From Planctomycetota bacterium (GTDB lineage: Bacteria > Planctomycetota > UBA8742 > UBA2392): DNA of 64,000 bases. How positions within the stretch are numbered: position 1 is the first letter of the stretch; each line of letters begins with the position of its first letter. The stretch spans positions 1,083,489 to 1,147,488 of the forward strand of contig JAOSKM010000001.1 of assembly GCA_027493625.1 (NCBI GenBank), in the 5' to 3' direction. The notes beneath the pieces are model-generated. The model had not been told where the DNA came from, made no database searches, and saw only the letters and a program-made list of their open reading frames with translations. The position numbers and the translations under genes were made by a program. Below, piece after piece: positions 1-8,135 of the stretch.

Positions 1-140
1 GGGTCACCCTCAAGGGGTCCGACAGTTCGGGCTACCTCGGTTTTCTGGACGGGCAGCGGAATGAAGCCAAGCATGACGGCGCCGATGGCGGCGCCCCCGC
101 CAAGCAACCCGGCCGCCAGAATCGCCAGGATCGTCTTCAT
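1..140 (-). CDS. N-terminal fragment of a membrane or secreted protein
   Basis: The gene runs off the left edge, so only about 46 codons are present. It starts with ATG at 140-138, with a GGAG ribosome-binding site about ten bases upstream. The peptide begins MKTILAILAAGLLGGGAAIG and stays hydrophobic to about residue 30, which fits a signal peptide or an N-terminal anchor. The glycine/alanine-rich segment has no lipobox. No family can be assigned from this length. It lies downstream of the NUDIX gene on the same strand, separated by about 70 bases. Confidence 0.55.
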   Translation of the reverse strand, partial: MKTILAILAAGLLGGGAAIGAVMLGFIPLPVQKTEVARTVGPLEGD

Positions 141-209
141 CACGAATCTCCACAGGGTCAGTGGTAAGGTTAACCCCGCGGCCTGACCCGGGTTTCGCAA
201 AAGCCCGGG

Positions 210-746
210 TTATTCCTTGCCCAGGAACGGCTTGAACACCATCAGATAGCCGAGCGCTGCGATGGTTTTGCCATCCTTGATGTTGTTGGCCTTCAACTGT
301 ATGCGCAGGTCCCGGAAGCTGAAGACCTTCGTCGTGATCTCTTCGTCGTCGTCCGGGTTCTTTTCGCCCTGGCTCAGATCCGTAGCGATGAAGATGTGCA
401 TCTTTTCGTCCATGATCCCGGGGCTGGGGTACATCGTGAACAGGTGCTCGAGCTTGCCGGCCTTCAGGCCCGTTTCTTCCTCGAGTTCGCGGGCCGCGCA
501 GGCCAGCGGATCTTCACCCGGGTCCAGCGTACCGGCCGGGATCTCCCACAGCGGGCGCTTGGCGCCGATGCGCCACTGCTCGATCATCAGGACGCTGTCT
601 TTGTCCGGCATGGGGATGATGCAGGCGGCACCCGGGTGCTCGACCACGTCGCGCACCACTTCTTTACCTTCGCTGGTCTGCAGGGTGACGCGCGCGACCT
701 TGAACAATGGTCCTTCGAAAACCTGTTCGCGTTTCAACTGGATCAT
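210..746 (-). CDS. NUDIX hydrolase, ADP-ribose pyrophosphatase-like
   Basis: This 178-residue protein carries a perfect NUDIX box at about residues 72-94 (G72, E78, R86-E87, E90-E91, G93), the metal-binding catalytic helix of the family. A proline-containing YPSPG stretch about 15 residues after the box is typical of ADP-ribose pyrophosphatases, so hydrolysis of ADP-ribose or a related nucleoside diphosphate is the likely reaction. An open frame extends further upstream, but the ATG at 746 is preferred because it overlaps the TGA of the upstream gene as ATGA, indicating translational coupling. The substrate is inferred. Confidence 0.85.
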   Translation of the reverse strand: MIQLKREQVFEGPLFKVARVTLQTSEGKEVVRDVVEHPGAACIIPMPDKDSVLMIEQWRIGAKRPLWEIPAGTLDPGEDPLACAARELEEETGLKAGKLEHLFTMYPSPGIMDEKMHIFIATDLSQGEKNPDDDEEITTKVFSFRDLRIQLKANNIKDGKTIAALGYLMVFKPFLGKE

Positions 747-1426
747 TTCTGGGTGGCCTTGATTTCGGTGTGGCTGAGCGACACTTCCAGTCCGCTCGCA
801 AGCTTCAGGCTGCCGCCCGAGAAATCTTCCGCCGACGGCGGCAGCGCTTCCCCGGCGGATGGAATGAACACGTACAACTGGCGCTCTTCGCCCTTGGAAA
901 GCTCGAACTTGTGGCCTGACTGCGCGAGGCGCAATCTGCCGGTAGCTGACGCGGGGCTGGCGGCCTTGTCGAGCCACTGAACTTCCCAGCTCTGTCCGGC
1001 ACCGTCGCGCACCCTGAGCAGCGCGGCATCCACGGCCGCGGGCGCTTCGCCGTCGTTGCGTATGATCAGAAGGTACATGCGCCCGTTACCCGCAATGCCG
1101 AGGTCTCGACGCATGACCTCGGAGAGTTGCTCGCGGTAGCTGGGGGCTTCGTCTATGTCGCGCAGGACCACGCCCAGCCCGCTGGCCTCATCGCTGCCGG
1201 TCAGCAGGCCGTACTTGGCGCCCACCGAACTGGTCGGCACTTCGACCGGCGGCGGTTCCTTCGAGCCGAACGGACGAATGGTGTACAGCACGTAAAAGAA
1301 GAACACCGAGCCGGCAATCGCACTGAACACCACCAGGGTGTTCAGCGCCCACTGCGCACGCCGCGTTTCCGCGTGGCTCTGCTCGTAGGAGACTTCGGGT
1401 TCAGTCTCGCGCGCCTCTTCTTCCAT
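743..1426 (-). CDS. Single-pass membrane protein of unknown function
   Basis: The 227-residue product has an acidic cytoplasmic N-terminus, one clear membrane helix at about residues 27-50, and a C-terminal domain that reads as beta-rich and extracytoplasmic. I do not recognise a family. It overlaps the NUDIX gene by four bases (ATGA), so the two are probably co-translated. The C-terminal domain, with alternating hydrophobic residues and a phrase like MYLLIIRNDGEAP, resembles immunoglobulin-like folds, but this is only an impression. Confidence 0.7.
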   Translation of the reverse strand: MEEEARETEPEVSYEQSHAETRRAQWALNTLVVFSAIAGSVFFFYVLYTIRPFGSKEPPPVEVPTSSVGAKYGLLTGSDEASGLGVVLRDIDEAPSYREQLSEVMRRDLGIAGNGRMYLLIIRNDGEAPAAVDAALLRVRDGAGQSWEVQWLDKAASPASATGRLRLAQSGHKFELSKGEERQLYVFIPSAGEALPPSAEDFSGGSLKLASGLEVSLSHTEIKATQK

Positions 1427-1467
1427 CGCCGAAGTTTAGCAAGACCGCGCCGGTTGTATGCCATGAG

Positions 1468-1493
1468 AAAAGACCGCCCGCAGGCGGCCTTTT
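1468..1493 (-). terminator. Rho-independent terminator after the secretin-N-like gene
   Basis: An 11-pair stem with a four-base loop (CGCA on the plus strand) and one G-T wobble is flanked by A/T runs. Read on the minus strand it ends in TTTT about 15 bases after the stop at 1509. Stem, loop and tract are all visible. Confidence 0.7.
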
Positions 1494-1508
1494 CACTGGT
1501 GCCCAGTG

Positions 1509-2192
1509 CTACTTGGCGCTGCGCAGCTGGTCGAGCAGATCCGCCACGTCCTTGTGGACGTCGCGCGGGGCGCGCACAATCAGCTGGCCCTTCACGATGG
1601 AGACGCTGGCGGTGCCGCCCCAGTCGGCGTCAACGCTCTCCTCGATCATTTCAATGATGTCTTCCGTGGTGGGGTCGTCCGGCTCTGCACCGTAGTCGAT
1701 GATCGGGCCGCTGGAGTCATCGTCGGCGGACTTGAGGCGCAGTCTGGGTGCAGGGAAGTCATTGATCTTCACGGTGATGTCGCGAACGTCATAGACCTTG
1801 GTGCTGACCACGCCCTCGGCCTTCTCCTTGTTGGTGATGTACAGCACGCCGTTCTTGTACATTTTCACCATCTGGATCTGGTCCAGCACGATGTTGAGCG
1901 CGTTGCCGGCCTTCACGGCAGCCAGCTCCAGGGTGATCAGGCGGTCGTCTTCGCTGACGTCCTCCAGTGCCTTCTTGTCGATCACGATGGTGATGCGGGC
2001 CTTCCTGGCGATGTCCTTCACCACCTCGGTGACGTCGGCTTCCTCGTAGGCCAGGCTGTCAATCGTGGTGCTTTCGAGCTGTGACTCGATCTTGCGGTAG
2101 GTGGCCTCGTCCTTGTCGTCACCCGCGAACAGCGGCGCTGACACGAAGCCAAGCAGCAGAATCAGTGCAAACAGGCGGAACATTCGGGTCAT
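1509..2192 (-). CDS. Secreted protein with a secretin/TonB short N-terminal-like domain
   Basis: The start is ATG at 2192, chosen for its TTGGAG ribosome-binding site eight bases upstream; the frame is open further 5'. The 227-residue product has a signal peptide (RMFRLFALILLLGFVSAPLF) and then a domain with the pattern 'ADVTEVVKDIARKARITIVID', characteristic of the N-terminal domains of secretins and of the STN fold. A C-terminal segment with 'IVKGQLIVRAPRDVHKDVADLL' matches the end of a secretin N-domain. No secretin pore domain follows, so it is a stand-alone N-domain protein, perhaps periplasmic. Its partner is unknown. Confidence 0.7.
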   Translation of the reverse strand: MTRMFRLFALILLLGFVSAPLFAGDDKDEATYRKIESQLESTTIDSLAYEEADVTEVVKDIARKARITIVIDKKALEDVSEDDRLITLELAAVKAGNALNIVLDQIQMVKMYKNGVLYITNKEKAEGVVSTKVYDVRDITVKINDFPAPRLRLKSADDDSSGPIIDYGAEPDDPTTEDIIEMIEESVDADWGGTASVSIVKGQLIVRAPRDVHKDVADLLDQLRSAK

Positions 2193-2351
2193 ACGGTTGC
2201 TCCAAGGGGCTTTGGAGACGGGGGAGACCGGCCCCACGCGGGCCAGCTATAAGGTAACCCATTTCGGCCGGATTACAAATCCGCAAATAGTCTGCGTCGC
2301 CTGACGGCGATTGGAAGGCCCGGCATTCGCGGATCGGCAATTGCCCGCAAT

Positions 2352-3071
2352 CTAGCCCTCGCCCAGGTAGGCGGCCTTTACGCGGGGGTCATCCAGCAGC
2401 GCGGCCGATTCGCCCTCGATACTGATTTCGCCGCTTTCGATCACATAGGCGCGGTGGCTGTGCTTCAGCGCGATGCGGGCGTTCTGCTCGACCAGCAGGA
2501 TGGTGACGCCCTCTTTGTTGACGTTGTCGATGGTTTCGAAAATGGTCTGCACGATCAGCGGTGCCAGGCCCAGCGATGGCTCATCCAGCAGCAGCAGCTT
2601 GGGCTGAGACATCAGCGCGCGTGCGATGGCCAGCATCTGCTGTTCGCCGCCGGAAAGCGTGCCGCCGCGCTGGCGACGGCGCTCGGCCAGGCGCGGGAAG
2701 ATTTCGAAGCCGTGCTGCAGGTCTTTCTCGATGCCCGCCTTGTCGCGCCGCGCGTAAGCGCCCAGGCGCAGGTTTTCTTCAACGGTCAGCGCCGGGAAGA
2801 TGCCGCGCCCTTCCGGCGCCATCACCAGGCCGCGTGCAACAAGCTGGTGCGTGGCAACCCTGCCGATGTCTTCACCGCCGTAGTGCACCGTGCCGGAGCG
2901 AGGCCGCATCAGGCCGCAGACGGTGGCCAGTGTGGTGGTCTTGCCCGCGCCGTTTGCGCCGATCAAAGTGACAACCTCGCCCTGGCGCACCGTCAACGAG
3001 ACACCCTTCAGCGCATGAATCGCGCCGTAGTACACGTTGACATCAGCCAGCTCGAGGATCGGGTCGCTCAT
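2352..3071 (-). CDS. livF: Branched-chain amino acid ABC transporter ATP-binding protein LivF
   Basis: This 239-residue ATPase has Walker A (GANGAGKTT), the signature LSGGEQQM, Walker B (LLLLDEPS) and the LVEQN switch region typical of LivF. The length is normal. It is the second ATPase of the high-affinity branched-chain amino acid importer whose other genes lie upstream on the same strand. It is separated from livG by an inserted GxxExxY cassette of about 0.5 kb, which may alter coupling of its expression to the rest of the operon. Confidence 0.95.
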   Translation of the reverse strand: MSDPILELADVNVYYGAIHALKGVSLTVRQGEVVTLIGANGAGKTTTLATVCGLMRPRSGTVHYGGEDIGRVATHQLVARGLVMAPEGRGIFPALTVEENLRLGAYARRDKAGIEKDLQHGFEIFPRLAERRRQRGGTLSGGEQQMLAIARALMSQPKLLLLDEPSLGLAPLIVQTIFETIDNVNKEGVTILLVEQNARIALKHSHRAYVIESGEISIEGESAALLDDPRVKAAYLGEG

Positions 3072-3096
3072 TGAGTAACTGCAAACTGCGAAAAGC

Positions 3097-3591
3097 GTTG
3101 TCCACTAAGAACACGAAGGTCACGAAGAAACGCACGGTCGCGACGCTAGTTGACTCGCCGGATCCACTCCAGTTTTCCATGTGATCCGAAGTTGATCAGT
3201 ACGCCGACACGAAACCCTGTCGCCCGCAGATAGTTGATCAGCTGGCCTTCGTCTTCCCCGGTCAGTTTCTTTTGTGCCTTGATTTCAACGATGATCTCTC
3301 CGAACGCGATGAAGTCAGCTTCGTACTCTTTCTTCAGGTACTCGTTCTTGTAGCGGATGCGTAGCCGTTTCTTCTGCTCGTGAGGCAGGCTGCGCATTCC
3401 CATCTCGATACCGTATGCCTCTTGGTAAACCGCTTCAAGGAAACCAGGACCCAACTCCTTGTGAACCTCAATTGCCGCCCCGATGATCGCGTAGACTTCG
3501 TCCTTGAACAGCAATTCCGCATCTGCAGACATGGGATCCTCCTTCAAACCATTGGCCTTTCTTCGTGAACTTCGTGCCCTTCGTGGACAAC
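3097..3591. mobile_element. GxxExxY cassette bounded by 34-bp imperfect inverted repeats
   Basis: Positions 3097-3130 and 3558-3591 are inverted copies of one another, identical at 30 of 34 positions. Each is built from a short CACGAAG/CTTCGTG motif repeated about every ten bases. They enclose exactly one gene, the GxxExxY protein at 3146-3532, and the whole unit sits between livF and livG, which are normally adjacent. The repeats read like known sequence contexts of GxxExxY genes, but I cannot prove mobility: no transposase and no convincing target duplication is visible. Confidence 0.6.
3146..3532 (-). CDS. GxxExxY family protein
   Basis: The protein is about 128 residues when started at the internal ATG (3532); an upstream ATG at 3547 gives 133. 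It contains the family motif GPGFLEAVYQEA and the downstream block YEADFIAFGEIIVEIKA, resembling a PD-(D/E)xK nuclease-like core with conserved D and E-x-K. Members are known from intervening sequences in rRNA genes and from isolated chromosomal cassettes; the biochemical role is not established. Flanking inverted repeats isolate it from the liv genes, and a preceding GGATCCTCC could serve as ribosome-binding site. Confidence 0.85.
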   Translation of the reverse strand: MSADAELLFKDEVYAIIGAAIEVHKELGPGFLEAVYQEAYGIEMGMRSLPHEQKKRLRIRYKNEYLKKEYEADFIAFGEIIVEIKAQKKLTGEDEGQLINYLRATGFRVGVLINFGSHGKLEWIRRVN

Positions 3592-3598
3592 CGGCAGT

Positions 3599-5386
3599 TC
3601 ATTCGCCTCCCAGGTATGCCTCGATGACTTTGGGATTGTTCTGGATCTCTTGCGGCGTGCCGAGCGCGATGGTTTTGCCGTAGTCGAGTACCTGGATCTT
3701 CTCGCAGATGCCCATCATCAGCTTCATGTCGTGCTCGATCAGCAGCACCGTGATCTTCAGTTCGTCGCGGATGTTGCGGATCAGTGCCGACAACTCGGCC
3801 TTTTCGCCGGTGTTCATGCCGGCCGCGGGCTCGTCCAGGCAGATCAGCTTGGGCTCCGTGGCGAGCGCGCGGGCGATCTCGAGCTTGCGGCGGTGACCGT
3901 AGGGCAGCTGCCTGGCGGGCAGGCCGGCGCGATCCTCGAGGCCCATGAACGTCAGCAACCCGTAAGCCCTGTCGCGCTGGCGCTGTTCTTCGCGGTAGTG
4001 GCGGCCGGTGCGCAGCAGCGAATCGAACAGGTTTATCTTTGCGTGCTGGTGCGCGCCGGTCATGGCGTTCTCAAGCACGCTCAGCTCATCGAACAGGCGG
4101 ATGTTCTGGAACGTGCGCGACACGCCCAAAGCCGCCACCTGGGCCGGCTGCAGGCCGTTCACCAGCATGCCGTCAAAGTGCACGCTGCCTTCAGTAGGCA
4201 GGTAGACGCCGGTGATCATGTTGAACACGGTGGTCTTGCCCGCGCCGTTGGGGCCGATCAGGCCGAACAGGTCGCCAGGTTCAATGGCCAGGTTGAAACC
4301 GTCCACCGCGGTCAAACCGCCGAAGCGGATGGTAAGGTTCTCGGTAGCCAGCAGGGCCGTCACTTGCGCCCCCCCGGCAGAATCCGCCGCAGCAGTTTCA
4401 AAGAAAGCTCCCGCTGCCCAAAAGATCCCCTGCGGCCGGAAGATCATCATCAGGATCAGGAGCAAAGCGTACACCACCATGCTGAGCCCGTTGACCTGAA
4501 GTTGCTCTTCGAGAGGTCTCAGCAACTGCGGAACCAACGTCACAGCAACAGCACCCAGGATGGCGCCGGTAATGCTGCCCAATCCTCCAAGCACCAGCAT
4601 GACCACGACTTCAATGCTTCGAATCGACGTGAAATCATCCGGTCGAACCGAATGCTGGTAGTGGGCATACAATCCGCCAGCGATTCCGGCAAAAAACGCC
4701 CCGTAGACGAACGCCATTACTTTCATCCTGGCGGCGCGCACGCCCATTGTTTCGGCCGCCAACTCGTTCTCTCTGATGGCTATCAGAGCTCTGCCATAGG
4801 TGCTTCGCTGCAGCCTCGCACTGAACAAGACAATGGTAAACACCGCCAAGAAGATCCAGAACACACTGGTGCCACCGTCCCAATCCCCCGTTCCTGGCAG
4901 GAGCGGCATTTTCGGAATGCGTTTGATGCCTGTGGGCCCACCCAGGCTGTCCTGGGCGGTCAGCAGGATGCGGGTAATCTCAGCAAAGCCGAGAGTCGCG
5001 ATCGCAAGATAGTCGCCTTTCAGCCGAAGTGCGGGCGCGCCGACCACGACCCCGAGGACAGCGGCCGCGAGACCGGCCAGCAGCAGGCTGAGCAAAAACG
5101 TCCCAAGCCCGGCAAATTCCAGGGGCCCCGAAGACATCTCGCCATAAGTCAGTTGAATGGAAACGAGCCCCGCCACGAACGCGCCGATCGCCATGAAACC
5201 GGCGTGACCCAGGCTGAATTGTCCGGTGAGCCCGTTGATCACGTTTAGCCCGACGGCGAGGACGATGGCAATACCGATCAGGTTCAGGTAATCGACGTAA
5301 ACGATTTCAATGAACTCGGCGAGGAACCAGTTCAGCCCGTAGCAGGCAACCCAACCCGCAAGCAGAAGTCCCACGGTTTTGGCCAT
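3599..5386 (-). CDS. livM: LivM permease and LivG ATPase, read as one continuous frame
   Basis: Residues 1 to about 340 are a LivM permease with eight or more membrane helices and the loop GLTGQFSLGHAGFMAIGAFV. From about residue 345 a complete LivG follows: Walker A GPNGAGKTT, signature LPYGHRRKLEIARAL, Walker B LICLDEP, and the IEHD switch. The junction crosses a seven-C run at 4369-4375. With one C fewer, LivM would end at a TGA at 4362-4360 that overlaps a GTG start for LivG at 4363, itself preceded by a G-rich ribosome-binding site. The fusion may therefore be an assembly artefact, although natural LivM-LivG fusions exist. LivM starts two bases after the livH stop. Confidence 0.85.
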   Translation of the reverse strand: MAKTVGLLLAGWVACYGLNWFLAEFIEIVYVDYLNLIGIAIVLAVGLNVINGLTGQFSLGHAGFMAIGAFVAGLVSIQLTYGEMSSGPLEFAGLGTFLLSLLLAGLAAAVLGVVVGAPALRLKGDYLAIATLGFAEITRILLTAQDSLGGPTGIKRIPKMPLLPGTGDWDGGTSVFWIFLAVFTIVLFSARLQRSTYGRALIAIRENELAAETMGVRAARMKVMAFVYGAFFAGIAGGLYAHYQHSVRPDDFTSIRSIEVVVMLVLGGLGSITGAILGAVAVTLVPQLLRPLEEQLQVNGLSMVVYALLLILMMIFRPQGIFWAAGAFFETAAADSAGGAQVTALLATENLTIRFGGLTAVDGFNLAIEPGDLFGLIGPNGAGKTTVFNMITGVYLPTEGSVHFDGMLVNGLQPAQVAALGVSRTFQNIRLFDELSVLENAMTGAHQHAKINLFDSLLRTGRHYREEQRQRDRAYGLLTFMGLEDRAGLPARQLPYGHRRKLEIARALATEPKLICLDEPAAGMNTGEKAELSALIRNIRDELKITVLLIEHDMKLMMGICEKIQVLDYGKTIALGTPQEIQNNPKVIEAYLGGE

Positions 5387-5388
5387 GC

Positions 5389-6339
5389 CTATACCTTCTC
5401 CCGTGTCGCCTTGCCGAGCAGGCCTGAAGGCTTTAAGAGTAGAACCACGATCAGGAACACGAATGCCACAGCCTCGGCGTAGTTTGTATCCCACAACCCG
5501 CCGACCACCGACTCGCTGACTCCCAGCACCAGACCACCCAGGGCAGCCCCCGGTATGCTGCCGATGCCACCGACAACCGCCGCCACAAAGGCCTTCAGGC
5601 CGATCCTGACGCCCATCAGGGGCGTGATCGCCGGCTGGTCCATCGCGACCAGGACGCCGGCGACCGCAGCCAACGCGCTGCCAATCGCGAAAGTCAGGCT
5701 GATGGTGGCATTCACGTTGATGCCCATGAGCTTTGCAGTGCGCATGTCGTGGCTGCAGGCTCGCATGGCGGCGCCCGGCCTCGTTTTCGACACAAACAGT
5801 GTCAGTCCGAGCATGAGCACGAACGTGGTCACCACAATCAGAAGATTGGTGTTCGGAATCTTCACCGAGCCGATTTCGAACACTTCTGTTTCGACAAAGG
5901 TTGGAAATAGCTTGGGCTCGGTGCCGAACACCACCTGACCCCCGTACTGCAGAAACAGCGAAACACCGATAGCCGTGATCAGCGGAGCAAGTCGGCCCGC
6001 GTTTCGCAGCGGGCGATAGGCAACACGCTCGATCAGCATACCGACTGCGGCGCATGCGAGCATTGCAACTGCGATGAACGTACCCACCAACAGGATGGGT
6101 ACCGACTCCGGTTTCGCCCCAGGTTCGTCGGGCAGATAGCCGCCCCATTTCGCCTGGTAGTAGGCGAAGTGGGAACCAAGCATGTAGACCTCCGCATGCG
6201 CGAAGTTGATCAGCTGCAAAACGCCGTACACCAAGGTGTAACCGACGGCCATCAGCGCATACGTGCTGCCCTTGGCCACACCATTCGCGAAGTACTGCAG
6301 CAGTTGCGAGGTGAAGTCGACTGATGCCACGGGAACCAT
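5389..6339 (-). CDS. livH: Branched-chain amino acid ABC transporter permease LivH
   Basis: The 316-residue integral membrane protein has the LivH hallmark GYTLVYGVLQLINFAHAEVYMLG near the N-terminus (written here in full only as a pattern of GYTLVYG then INFAHAE) and the C-terminal GGIGSIPGAALGG loop that contacts the ATPase. About eight hydrophobic segments are visible. It is the first permease of the importer. The gene follows livK after a 12-base-pair hairpin and is followed at two bases by livM. Confidence 0.93.
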   Translation of the reverse strand: MVPVASVDFTSQLLQYFANGVAKGSTYALMAVGYTLVYGVLQLINFAHAEVYMLGSHFAYYQAKWGGYLPDEPGAKPESVPILLVGTFIAVAMLACAAVGMLIERVAYRPLRNAGRLAPLITAIGVSLFLQYGGQVVFGTEPKLFPTFVETEVFEIGSVKIPNTNLLIVVTTFVLMLGLTLFVSKTRPGAAMRACSHDMRTAKLMGINVNATISLTFAIGSALAAVAGVLVAMDQPAITPLMGVRIGLKAFVAAVVGGIGSIPGAALGGLVLGVSESVVGGLWDTNYAEAVAFVFLIVVLLLKPSGLLGKATREKV

Positions 6340-6352
6340 CTCGCAATAGAAA

Positions 6353-6380
6353 CCGGGGCAAGGCCAGCGCCTTGCCCCGG
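6353..6380 (-). terminator. Hairpin between livK and livH, probable attenuator
   Basis: A perfect 12-pair stem (CCGGGGCAAGGC and its complement) with a four-base loop lies in the 51-base gap between livK and livH. On the minus strand it is followed by TTTCTATT, a weak U-rich tract. This position fits partial termination or mRNA 3' protection, giving more binding protein than permease, as in many ABC operons. That function is inferred. Confidence 0.6.
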
Positions 6381-6390
6381 TCTCGGACGT

Positions 6391-7559
6391 TTACTTCAGG
6401 TCTTCCGGCTTGATGACTTTGACTTTACTGAGGTTGCTGCCACCGATCTTCAGCATTGTAATCGACTTCTTGGCGTTGCGGTTCTCGTCGATGCTGAACG
6501 TGCCGGTGACGCCTTTGAAGTCCTTGATCTTGCGCAGCCCCTCGGTGATCTGATCAGCACTGCTGCCGCCTCCAAGTTCAATTGCGAGCTTTACCGCATA
6601 GACAGCATCGTAGCCCAGGGCGGAAAGGCTGTTCGGCTCAGATCCAAATTTCGCGCTATATGCCTTCAGATACCCCTGCACCTTCGCATCCTGGTCGTCA
6701 GGGTCGTAATGGTATCCGAAGTAGCTTCCTCCAGTGTCTCACCCGCGAGCTGGATCAACTGCGGGCTTTCCCAGCCGTCGCCACCGAGCAACGGAACAGT
6801 AACGCCCTGCTTGCGGAAGTCGCGAGCTATCAGGCCGATCTTGGCGTAGTAGACCGGGGCGAAGATCACATCCGGACCGGCTGCGGCGATCTTGCTTACC
6901 TGATCCTTGAACTCTGATACGTCGCCTTGGAACGGCGCCTCTTCGACAATAGATCCGCCCATGCCCTTGAATGCTTCCCGGAAGTACTGGGCCAGCCCCT
7001 TGCTGTAGTCATCGTCTTGGGCGTAGATCAGCGCCGCCTTGCGGAGGTTGAGGTCCTTGTATGCAAAGGCCGCGCAGGCCTGCCCCTGGAAATCATCGAG
7101 ATAACAAACTCGGAAAATCCGGTCGCCTTGCTTGGTGACATCGGGGTTGGTGCTGCTGGGGCTGACCATCGGGATACCGGCTTCCTGGAACACAGGCGCG
7201 GCCTTGATGCTCTGCCCCGATTCGACTGAACCGATTGCTACGGCAACCTTGTCCTGTGAAGCCAGCTGCTTGGCCACGGTTTGGGCTTCTTCAGGCTTGC
7301 TGCGAGTGTCCTTGGCAATGATCACCAGCTTCTTACCGTTGATGCCGCCCGCTTCGTTGATTTCTTCAACTGCGAGGTCGATTCCGTTTTTCGTCGTCTT
7401 CCCGAAGTCGGCGTTCGCGCCGCTGAGGCTCAGGAACACGCCCACGCGGATCTCATCAGCATCGCCGCCTCCCGCATCGTTGCCCTTGTCTTTGCAGCCG
7501 GTCAGGCTGGCAGAAAACAGCGCCGTCAGCGCAATCAACAGAGTCAATGCGTAGCGCAT
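6391..7559 (-). CDS. livK: Branched-chain amino acid binding protein LivK, frameshifted
   Basis: The N-terminal part starts at ATG 7559 behind AAGGAG and has a lipoprotein signal ending SLTGC, followed by the type 1 periplasmic-binding fold (VGVFLSLSGANADFG, then AVAIGSVESGQSIKAA). The C-terminal part lies in another frame (YLKAYSAKFG, then SALGYDAVYAVKLA). The two join smoothly if one C is added near 6725 on the plus strand, restoring a Gly-Tyr-Phe-Gly-Tyr-His context. It is therefore either a sequencing indel or a recently broken gene. Its role is capture of branched-chain amino acids for LivHMGF at the outer face of the cytoplasmic membrane. Confidence 0.85.
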
Positions 7560-7723
7560 CGCTCACTCCTTCGTCTCTTGTCAGGGCCGGGACTGCCCCG
7601 GCCGGGGATCGGCGTGAGAATAGCCATAACACGGCGGCCCACAAGCATTTTTGACGACGTGGGTGCCGGGCTTCGCGTGGCCTGTTTTCTTGCGCTTGCT
7701 ACACTTGCGGCCGGAGAGTGAAC

Positions 7724-8125
7724 GTGCCTACCCTTGAAGAAGCCTTGAAACAGCCGATTGATGGCGACTACGTTACCTGCGGGCTCAAGAAGCCGTTTTG
7801 CGTGATCTCGCGTGACGGCGACATCCAGTGTTTCGTCGGCTTCCGCAACAAGACGCGCGACTTCGACAACGAAGCCAACGTGGTGATCTGGGAGAAAGAC
7901 CGCGTGATCAGCGAGTCCATGGCGCTGATCGACCGCCTGGGCGAGGTGCGCCTGGGGCCCTGCCGCGAGGAATCGATCCCTGAGCCCGACACGCTGGAGG
8001 AATTCCTGCGCAGCTTCAGCATCCACGGCAACCTGGCCAGCTACTTTCCGCCGATCCTGGAGAAGCTGGGGCTGGTCGAGGTGTACAAGAAAGGCCGCGC
8101 GCTGTACGTGAAGCGCAAGGCATAG
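7724..8125 (+). CDS. Conserved hypothetical protein, soluble
   Basis: This is a 133-residue protein of unknown function. GTG at 7724 is chosen because GGAG lies seven bases upstream; GTG at 7718 in the same frame would sit too close to it. There is no signal peptide or membrane segment. The sequence alternates beta-like (YVTCGLKKPFCVISRDGD) and acidic stretches and ends in a basic tail. It is followed within ten bases by the Lon-N-domain gene, so the two are likely co-transcribed, and it diverges from livK. Confidence 0.7.
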   Translation: MPTLEEALKQPIDGDYVTCGLKKPFCVISRDGDIQCFVGFRNKTRDFDNEANVVIWEKDRVISESMALIDRLGEVRLGPCREESIPEPDTLEEFLRSFSIHGNLASYFPPILEKLGLVEVYKKGRALYVKRKA

Positions 8126-8135
8126 CACGAGGGTG

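Noticed and set aside
3650..5248. Long plus-strand open frame antisense to livM-livG
   Set aside because: It is an antisense shadow of high-GC coding sequence. The minus strand carries clear ABC transporter motifs.
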